A stretch of DNA of 20,105 nucleotides from a virus: positions 1-20,105 of IMG/VR virus record IMGVR_UViG_3300020472_000217. One strand, given 5' to 3'. The notes below the pieces were generated by a model, which saw only the letters and a program-made list of their open reading frames with translations, was not told where the DNA came from and did not search any database. Of this stretch, positions 15,347-20,105 are shown one piece after another; the first letter of the stretch is position 1; every line of letters starts with the position of its first letter. Made by a program: the position numbers and the translations under genes.

Positions 15347-16050
15347 AAAAAAGCCGCTAATCCTTCTAATTTCACCTCACCAGTTTTCCCAGTTTTAGGA
15401 TTTTTCACATTTAACGTATGTGCCAATTTGGGCATAGTTTCAAAGAAATCTTGAATTGCCTTAAATTGAGCAGATGTTAATTGATCCAAAAATTCAAGCA
15501 TTTCAGGTTCTGGAAGGGATGTACAATCATGTACTTCTTCTTCAGTAGCAATTTGCTCAATACAACCTGCTGCCATTTTGAAAACTTGATCAACTCCTGG
15601 TTGTTCACCAGCAAAGTTCATTTCAACGAAATTTTCAAGACTTGGATACTTCATAGTAACCATTATTCCTTCATCAAGCTTAAGTTCCTTTTTATGACCT
15701 TTGGTCTTTTGAACCTTAATGTCTTCTAAAGGAATATTCACTTCAACTTCTGTTTCCTCATCATCGGGACAAACCACAGAAACATCAACGCTTTCACCAA
15801 CGGACTTAGTTCTCACTTGAAGGAAAACATACTCAATATCAAATGTTGCCAATTCTTCAACATCTTTAATATCAGTACATCCTCTGATAATATCTTTAAT
15901 AGCGTTAATCATGGTAGAAGAATCGCCAGTTTCAGTTGCAATAAGAAGACTTTTTTCCTCTTTTACAAGAAATGGACGAAAATTCACAGTTCTGCCGTCA
16001 GACGGCAATTTCATTTTATAACGAGGGGCGTTTAATTTAGGTAATGCCAT
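15340..16050 (-). CDS. 26: gp26-like baseplate hub subunit / tail assembly chaperone
   Basis: I start this at the ATG at 16050 (MALPKLNAPRYKMKLPSDGR), not the in-frame TTG nine bases upstream, because MALPKL openings are typical. The 236-residue product is close to T4 gp26 (208). It begins with two beta strands and RPFLVKEEKSLLIA, then has a helical segment (MINAIKDIIRGC) and an acidic strand-rich middle. The C-terminal helical half, FLDQLTSAQFKAIQDFFETMP, resembles tail assembly chaperones. T4 gp26 is assigned to hub assembly. By position this is the G-type chaperone preceding the tape measure. Its last codons GCT TTT TTC GGT TAG carry the slippery heptamer. A CTAAATA late box is at 16071-16077. 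There is no strong Shine-Dalgarno. Confidence 0.85.
   Translation of the reverse strand: MALPKLNAPRYKMKLPSDGRTVNFRPFLVKEEKSLLIATETGDSSTMINAIKDIIRGCTDIKDVEELATFDIEYVFLQVRTKSVGESVDVSVVCPDDEETEVEVNIPLEDIKVQKTKGHKKELKLDEGIMVTMKYPSLENFVEMNFAGEQPGVDQVFKMAAGCIEQIATEEEVHDCTSLPEPEMLEFLDQLTSAQFKAIQDFFETMPKLAHTLNVKNPKTGKTGEVKLEGLAAFFG
15346..15365 (-). promoter_or_regulatory. Programmed -1 frameshift site: T TTT TTC with upstream Shine-Dalgarno-like AAGGA
   Basis: On the minus strand the heptamer T TTT TTC (15352 to 15346) fits X XXY YYZ in the gp26 frame (GCT TTT TTC), three codons from the gp26 stop. AAGGA at 15361-15365 ends eight bases before it. This is close to the spacing at which internal Shine-Dalgarno sequences stimulate -1 slippage in bacteria (known for dnaX). 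A weak six-pair stem (GGTTAG with CTAATC) directly follows with no spacer and may not matter. The -1 frame is open for 65 codons. Confidence 0.75.
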
Positions 16051-16070
16051 AGTGTTCAATTCAGTGTAGT

Positions 16071-16077
16071 TATTTAG
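16071..16077 (-). promoter_or_regulatory. T4-type late promoter (CTAAATA) before gp26
   Basis: Read on the minus strand the sequence is CTAAATA, the short core form of the late box. It ends 20 bases before the gp26 ATG at 16050 and lies just downstream of the terminator after gp54, as expected for a new transcription unit. Confidence 0.6.
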
Positions 16078-16095
16078 TCAAAAACCCAAAGGGGC

Positions 16096-16127
16096 AAAAA
16101 ATAGGAAGCGAATTTTTTACGCTTCCT
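16096..16127 (-). terminator. Intrinsic (rho-independent) terminator after gp54
   Basis: A perfect 8-base-pair stem, AGGAAGCG (16103-16110) with CGCTTCCT (16120-16127), encloses a 9-base loop. On the minus strand it is followed at once by ATTTTTT (16096-16102). The T tract lies on one side only, so termination is directed against minus-strand transcription leaving gp54 (stop 16157). It is the clearest terminator in the window and separates the gp4-gp54 unit from gp26. Confidence 0.85.
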
Positions 16128-16156
16128 GGGGAATCAAAATCGAAATAATATACAAG

Positions 16157-17113
16157 TTACCAGCGATCATCTTGGGTGACCTTGTGGAACTCAGAGTAAC
16201 TACCTCGATCAGTGATACCATAGTTTGATCCAAGTGTTTTTAATCCAGGGTTAGGTGCAATAGCATCAAAGTTTGAACCATGAGAGTATAAAGGTAGCGT
16301 ATAAAATCTATACCTCTCAAAGTTAAACCCAACAGTCATAGTTGAGACCCTTGCCTCCATATTATTTAATTGAGTAGATCCAATGTTAACTGGGAAAACA
16401 TTAGAAAGTTCCCACATTGCAACAACTCCAGGTAATCTATAGTTTTGATATTGTTGCTGATGTGATTGAGAAAGAGGTTTTAAGTATGAATCTGTATCAA
16501 AGTTATTGAACAATGTAATCTTAGGTCTCAAATAATATAGACCACTGTTATACATGTGATACATTGCTGCAGCACCAAGACCTCTTTCTAACTTAAAGAT
16601 TCTAAGTCTTGGTGATACATAATCCTCATAAAATTCTGTGTACTGATGAGCATCACTGTTCATCATAGTAACCCATCTCTCAAATATAGCTCTTGTTCTA
16701 TGAGAGGAAGGTATTTTAAATGATATATTAATCTGACTAAAAGCACTACCAGTGGTATATTTGTATGCAGAACCAACGTTAGCAATTTGTCCAGTAGTTA
16801 CTTGCTTACTAGGAAGGTTTACACTATCAGCATAGTAGTCTAGGAGCATCCTATCATCACCAACTTCAAGGTTATCTGTCAACATCCTTGGAGTAGAAAA
16901 CTCAAGAGAATATAAGTTAGTTAATGAAAAATCATTCATAGGTTTTCTAGTTTGTGCTAGAAACTCCTGAAATGATTGAACCTTTGCAGTATCAGAACCT
17001 GGTATAGAGTTAACACCATCATACTCTGGTGGGAGTTGTCCAACTGGCCAACCACCAACTACAGGTAGAGTCCCAGCCCAGTTTGCAAAAAATTTACTTA
17101 TAAAACCAAACAT
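16157..17113 (-). CDS. 54: Baseplate tail-tube initiator, gp54-like
   Basis: This 318-residue protein is nearly the length of T4 gp54 (320), which with gp48 caps the baseplate hub and nucleates tail-tube polymerisation. Typical features are a short hydrophobic N-terminus (MFGFISKFFANWAGTLPVVG), then the tube-like NDFSLTNLYSLEFSTPRML (about 59-77). DYYADSVNLPSKQVTTGQ follows, then INISFKIPSSHRTRAIFERWV (about 128-148) and a C-terminal strand set ending STMTVGFNFERYRFYTLPL. These strands follow the tail-tube fold shared by gp19, gp48 and gp54. The ATG overlaps the gp4 stop as TAATG, so the two are coupled. The transcript ends at the intrinsic terminator 30 bases downstream of the stop. Confidence 0.88.
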   Translation of the reverse strand: MFGFISKFFANWAGTLPVVGGWPVGQLPPEYDGVNSIPGSDTAKVQSFQEFLAQTRKPMNDFSLTNLYSLEFSTPRMLTDNLEVGDDRMLLDYYADSVNLPSKQVTTGQIANVGSAYKYTTGSAFSQINISFKIPSSHRTRAIFERWVTMMNSDAHQYTEFYEDYVSPRLRIFKLERGLGAAAMYHMYNSGLYYLRPKITLFNNFDTDSYLKPLSQSHQQQYQNYRLPGVVAMWELSNVFPVNIGSTQLNNMEARVSTMTVGFNFERYRFYTLPLYSHGSNFDAIAPNPGLKTLGSNYGITDRGSYSEFHKVTQDDRW

Positions 17114-17535
17114 TATACCTTAAGCTCCTTCTCTGTGATTATCATAAACTCCATACCATAATCCCTACAGAATTCCTCTGCAGCCTTCCACTTCGCTTGG
17201 TTGACACCCCAAGTAAATACTTCTCGTAAATAACCTTTAGTCACTTTCTTCTGTTTCGTTGGTTCTTTAGTTTGCCTAGAGGGTTTCACCTCAACAATAT
17301 ATTTCTTGTTATTCGCTTTGACATAGAAGTCTGGATAATACTTATGTCTTTTATTATCTAGTGGTGAAACATATGGTATAAAGATCTCTTCACTACCCCA
17401 TTCAGTAATAGAAGGCGTGGCATCACACCACTTCATGAATTTATATTCCCACCCAGAACGGTAAAATATTTTAGATAAATCACCTTTATATTTGTTTCTA
17501 TTCCGAGGGATGTATTTTCCCTGCTTATAACGCAT
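17113..17535 (-). CDS. 4: Head completion protein, gp4-like (PD-(D/E)XK nuclease fold)
   Basis: This 140-residue protein matches T4 gp4 (150 residues), needed to finish the DNA-filled head before tail joining. Recognisable segments are GKYIPRNRNKYKGD at the N-terminus, FYRSGWEYKFMKWCD (24-38), SEEIFIPYVSPLDNKRHKYYPDF (48-70), and EVFTWGVNQAKWKAAEEFC near 105-123. The layout Glu30, Asp69 (YYPDF) and Glu82-x-Lys84 (VEVKP) is a complete PD-(D/E)XK nuclease pattern of the TnsA/restriction type, so it may process a DNA end. The ATG overlaps the opposing late promoter of gp48. A CTAAATA late box is 22 bases upstream (17558-17564). Confidence 0.9.
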   Translation of the reverse strand: MRYKQGKYIPRNRNKYKGDLSKIFYRSGWEYKFMKWCDATPSITEWGSEEIFIPYVSPLDNKRHKYYPDFYVKANNKKYIVEVKPSRQTKEPTKQKKVTKGYLREVFTWGVNQAKWKAAEEFCRDYGMEFMIITEKELKV

Positions 17536-17540
17536 AAATA
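17533..17540 (+). promoter_or_regulatory. T4-type late promoter (CATAAATA) for gp48-gp53
   Basis: On the plus strand CATAAATA, one mismatch from the late box, ends 40 bases before the gp48 ATG at 17581. The first three bases are also the complement of the gp4 start codon. Confidence 0.6.
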
Positions 17541-17557
17541 CATAGAGATCACACTGT

Positions 17558-17564
17558 TATTTAG
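17558..17564 (-). promoter_or_regulatory. T4-type late promoter (CTAAATA) for gp4-gp54
   Basis: Read on the minus strand the sequence is CTAAATA and it ends 22 bases before the gp4 ATG at 17535. It faces the plus-strand late box at 17533-17540. Confidence 0.55.
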
Positions 17565-17580
17565 GTAGTTATTGAAGTAG

Positions 17581-18663
17581 ATGACAATATATAAGTACCC
17601 ACTTAAGTTCCCAATGGAGGAACAGTACCGTAACAGACAGCTTGGTCTGGCTGAAGGTGCTACAAAACATGTTGACTACTTAATGCTTCGTAGAGAAAGA
17701 TTTAAGTATGATGGTCAAAATGTACCTAACTTCTACAATAGAGAAGTTCCAGGAAACCAAGCAACTGTTAAACAACATCCTGATAGATGTTACATAGCAA
17801 TACCTGCTGGTATTTCTACATCATATGGTCCTGCATATAGAAGACAAGACGTTGGTGTGTCTGGTGTTGCAGCTATGAACATGATGCAATCTGGTAATGA
17901 TTTTACACAGATGGCAAAAGATTTACAAGACGCAGCATTCGCAGCACTACCTGAGTTCTCTACCAATGCTGTACTTAGTTTGATTAATGGTTTCAACCAG
18001 TTCGTTGGCTTACAAGGATCAATGGACATCAATGCTATACAAGCACTACAGAAAGGTCAGGTCTTTAACCCATACAGTGAGCAGATCTTCCAAGGTATGA
18101 GTTTTAGAACTCACAACTTTGCTTTCAAATTTATGGCTCGAAGTAGGAATGAGTCGAGACACATACAAAATATTATTGACTACATTAAGATAGGAACGTT
18201 ACCTAAAGTAAGAGGTGGTGAGTTTGATAAACGATTCATCAACGCAGGTGATAAGTATAAAGTTCCTGGTGGTGAGGTAAAGAGAGCAGGTAAAGGAAAG
18301 AAAGAAGGATCTAGTCAAGATATCTGGGGTAAAGAATACTTCAAGCACTTTAATAAGGCAGACTATGCAAAGAGTAATAGGTTCTTTGACATACCAGATA
18401 GATTCCAACTAAGGTTTGTACGTTTCGGTGCAAACGATGATGGTACAATGGGATCAATGACAGAGACTACTAGAAGGGATCTAATGTTTAAGATGTATCC
18501 TTCTGTATGTACAGGTATTAATGTAAACTATACACCAGACAATCAATACGTATCATTCAAACAACCTGATCCAAATGGAGTATCAGTTCCAGCTATCGTT
18601 ATGACACTTAGTTTCACAGAGACTAGACTCTTGACAGAAAACGATGCAGCAGTGGGGTATTAA
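17581..18663 (+). CDS. 48: Baseplate tail-tube cap, gp48-like
   Basis: The 360-residue length agrees with T4 gp48 (364), the ring that caps the hub and, with gp54, starts tube assembly. The N-terminus reads YKYPLKFPMEEQYRNRQ. The middle is Ala/Met/Gln-rich and helical (GVAAMNMMQSGNDFTQMAKD), and the family phrase NPYSEQIFQGMSFRTHNFAF (about 161-180) is followed by KFMARSRNESRHIQNIIDYIKIGTLP. The C-terminus returns to tube-like strands (YPSVCTGINVNYTPDNQYVS; PAIVMTLSFTETRLLTE). It is on the strand opposite to gp54, although the products are direct partners. The stop overlaps the gp53 ATG as TAATG. No strong Shine-Dalgarno precedes the ATG. Confidence 0.88.
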   Translation: MTIYKYPLKFPMEEQYRNRQLGLAEGATKHVDYLMLRRERFKYDGQNVPNFYNREVPGNQATVKQHPDRCYIAIPAGISTSYGPAYRRQDVGVSGVAAMNMMQSGNDFTQMAKDLQDAAFAALPEFSTNAVLSLINGFNQFVGLQGSMDINAIQALQKGQVFNPYSEQIFQGMSFRTHNFAFKFMARSRNESRHIQNIIDYIKIGTLPKVRGGEFDKRFINAGDKYKVPGGEVKRAGKGKKEGSSQDIWGKEYFKHFNKADYAKSNRFFDIPDRFQLRFVRFGANDDGTMGSMTETTRRDLMFKMYPSVCTGINVNYTPDNQYVSFKQPDPNGVSVPAIVMTLSFTETRLLTENDAAVGY

Positions 18664-19406
18664 TGAAATATTTCGACTTACTTCCAAACGTATATGTTGG
18701 TGAAGGTATCACCGATGATGAAGCATACAAATATCGTCTAGCAAAAAACATATTCAGAAGAACACAGGTCAGAGCAGATCTATCACAGTATATTACTTTG
18801 ATGGAAGCATTCATCATACCTAATGGTGAAAGACCAGAGAGACTTGCTCAAGCTGTATTAGGTAACGCATACTTAGACTGGATAATTCTATTGGTTAATA
18901 ATATTACTGATGTATATTCACAATGGCCTAAGACTGAAGAAGTTCTAAGAGAACATGTTAATAATGTATACGCAGACCCAGATGCAATTCATCATTACGA
19001 AACTGTAGAAGCACAATATAATGGAGAAGTATTCCTTAAGAAAGGATTGGAAGTTAATAGAGAATGGAGAACAGTTTTACCTGATGGATCAACACTAGGA
19101 GAAACAGCCTCAGTGTATCCTGTATCTAACTATGAACATGAAGTGTATCTTAATGAACAAAAAGCAATCATAAAAATACCAACTACTCCTGTAGTTGAGT
19201 TCATCATGTCAGAATTTGAAGAGATAGTAGCGTATGAACCTCATGCAGAACTAGATGAGTTCGGTGATAAGAAGACAGAGATAGGTGCTGCTGCTCGTTT
19301 CCTTGACAATACTGGGTATGTTACTGGTAGTGTTAACATAGACAGTAATGTTGGTAATGTTACATCATACGATAACGGTCCTGGATCTGCTACGACAACA
19401 GTTTAA
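18663..19406 (+). CDS. 53: Baseplate wedge subunit, gp53-like
   Basis: The N-terminal half matches T4 gp53: an FDLLPNVYVGEG opening, a YRLAKNIFRR segment and YITLMEAFIIPNGERPERLAQ. The conserved LGNAYLDWIILLVNNITDVYSQWP (about 70-92) follows, in which an Asn-x-x-x-x-Trp motif precedes the wedge-specific W-P-K-T. The protein is 247 residues against 196 in T4. The extra length is a beta-rich C-terminal part (KAIIKIPTTPVVEFIM...) and a Gly/Ser/Thr tail. The Asp/Asn-rich end NIDSNVGNVTSYDNGPGSATT may be flexible. gp53 joins neighbouring wedges around the hub. Its last 17 bases overlap the end of the converging halogenase-like gene. Confidence 0.85.
   Translation: MKYFDLLPNVYVGEGITDDEAYKYRLAKNIFRRTQVRADLSQYITLMEAFIIPNGERPERLAQAVLGNAYLDWIILLVNNITDVYSQWPKTEEVLREHVNNVYADPDAIHHYETVEAQYNGEVFLKKGLEVNREWRTVLPDGSTLGETASVYPVSNYEHEVYLNEQKAIIKIPTTPVVEFIMSEFEEIVAYEPHAELDEFGDKKTEIGAAARFLDNTGYVTGSVNIDSNVGNVTSYDNGPGSATTTV
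19390..19406. other. 17-base convergent 3' overlap of gp53 and halogenase-like gene
   Basis: The last five residues plus stop of gp53 on the plus strand share bases with the last residues and TAG of the halogenase-like gene on the minus strand. No hairpin with a T tract is visible on either strand nearby. Transcripts probably run through into each other. Confidence 0.8.
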
Positions 19407-20105
19407 ATTTTGACTTAGCATAGTCAAGTAGCATAGGTTTTTTAAATATTTTTTGCACGGTCTTCTTAGGTATGTGTCCCATACCAAAGAGGGTATAGAT
19501 CCATAGTTCTACACCAGTAGATCCATAATAATATAAGAAGTCATCTCTAAAGATACCTCTGTGTCCAGCAAGTTCTATTATATTTCTTGTGAAATCTGTA
19601 AGATGTTCCTTCTGATAGATCATCCTCCAGAATTTTGAGTCTCTTCTCTCTCCAGAGTAGTGTAGGTTAATGAAATCTTTAAAATTATCTACCATCATAC
19701 CTATTTCACTACAGAATTTCTTAACATTTGCTCTGGAATAGGTGTCTTCAAAGGTATTTCTTAGATACTTCCTGTGGAAATTACTGATTTCTATTACAGT
19801 AGTATGAATATTAGTAGCCTGTAATGGTTCTAGGAATGATCCTGCTAAACCTACAGCAAGACAATTCTTACTCCATATATTATCAACCCTACCCGACTCA
19901 AACTTAATTGCTGCTCCAGGAGTTATGATTCTTCCTAAGTGTTTTTGTACCTCATCTATGGCTTGGTCTTCATTAATATACTCATCACAATATACATAAC
20001 CCGAACCCATCTTCTTGGCCGTTGGTATCTGCCACAACCATCCAGAAGATAGTGCAGTACAAGTGGTACTATCTCCACCATCATTATCTTCTATAAAAGG
20101 TACAG
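19390..20105 (-). CDS. Tryptophan-halogenase-like flavoprotein, C-terminal part (runs off the right edge)
   Basis: The frame is open from the right edge to a TAG at 19390, about 238 codons. The segment G-W-L-W-Q-I-P (20023-20043) is the W-x-W-x-I-P motif of FAD-dependent tryptophan halogenases (PrnA type), which helps stop monooxygenase activity. It is followed by GSGYVYCDEYI, IWSKNCLAVGLAGSFLEPLQATNIH, and LHYSGERRDSKFWR. The SFLEPLQATNIH block is where the family places the catalytic-site Glu/Ser region. The FAD-binding Gly-rich loop and catalytic lysine would lie upstream, outside this window. Cyanophages are known to encode such genes. The substrate is unknown and true halogenation is not shown. 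It overlaps gp53 by 17 bases tail to tail. Confidence 0.8.
   Translation of the reverse strand, partial: VPFIEDNDGGDSTTCTALSSGWLWQIPTAKKMGSGYVYCDEYINEDQAIDEVQKHLGRIITPGAAIKFESGRVDNIWSKNCLAVGLAGSFLEPLQATNIHTTVIEISNFHRKYLRNTFEDTYSRANVKKFCSEIGMMVDNFKDFINLHYSGERRDSKFWRMIYQKEHLTDFTRNIIELAGHRGIFRDDFLYYYGSTGVELWIYTLFGMGHIPKKTVQKIFKKPMLLDYAKSKFKLLS

Noticed and set aside
16051-16059. TTG start for gp26 three codons upstream of the ATG
   Set aside because: The ATG gives the usual MALPKL beginning and is better placed relative to the late box; the TTG has no Shine-Dalgarno.
18629-18670. TTGACA near the end of gp48 on the plus strand as a gp53 promoter
   Set aside because: The nearest TATTAA is 21 bases away, which is too far, and gp53 already overlaps gp48 as TAATG.
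1-20105. tRNA genes, CRISPR arrays, insertion sequences or attachment sites
   Set aside because: I found no cloverleaf, regularly spaced repeats, transposase or integrase reading frames on either strand by eye; the genes present account for nearly all the sequence.

Overview
The window looks like part of the genome of a T4-like marine myovirus that infects cyanobacteria (Prochlorococcus or Synechococcus). It is AT-rich and tightly packed, with genes commonly overlapping as ATGA or TAATG. It has a nearly complete set of T4-type baseplate and tail genes, T4-type late promoters (core TAAATA), and cyanophage auxiliary genes: the Calvin-cycle inhibitor CP12, a CpeT-type phycobiliprotein lyase, a 2-oxoglutarate/Fe(II) oxygenase and a tryptophan-halogenase-like flavoprotein. 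No integrase, CRISPR array, insertion sequence, tRNA or rRNA is visible, and there is no gene-free stretch longer than about 300 bases.

Most genes lie on the minus strand, described here from right to left in the direction of transcription. At 17535-16157 are gp4 (head completion) and gp54 (tail-tube initiator), followed by a clear intrinsic terminator. At 16050-15149 is gp26, which ends on a slippery T TTT TTC heptamer. A 65-codon frame in -1 register continues from that heptamer and has no convincing start of its own, so it looks like a programmed -1 frameshift of the lambda gpG/gpGT type. Two very large proteins follow back to back (15156-11737 and 11736-8446). They look like tape-measure proteins and are related to each other in their N-terminal 200 residues. 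Next come a gp27-like hub (8446-7049), an auxiliary cassette (CP12, CpeT and small proteins, 7020-5677), the gp5 spike (5654-3327), a small-gene cassette containing the 2OG oxygenase (3276-1877), and two adhesin-type structural proteins (1843 to the left edge). The order chaperone, frameshifted chaperone, tape measure, hub, spike is the general order of long-tailed phage tail genes.

On the plus strand, gp48 (tail-tube cap) and gp53 (baseplate wedge) run from 17581 to 19406. They start from a late promoter that faces the gp4 promoter within a 45-base gap. gp53 collides 3' to 3' with the halogenase-like gene, which runs in from the right edge on the minus strand and overlaps it by 17 bases.

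Regulation can be read at several points. Late-type TAAATA boxes precede the tail-fibre gene, gp5, CP12, gp26, gp4 and gp48. The small-gene/oxygenase cassette instead has a consensus sigma-70 promoter (TTGACA, 17-base spacer, TATGAT), suggesting that it can be expressed by unmodified host RNA polymerase. The most notable candidate is the gp26 frameshift. It fills the position of T4 gp51 and would extend the lambda-style chaperone frameshift to a T4-like baseplate/tail pathway. Functions come from reading the sequence and family memory; no database search was run.
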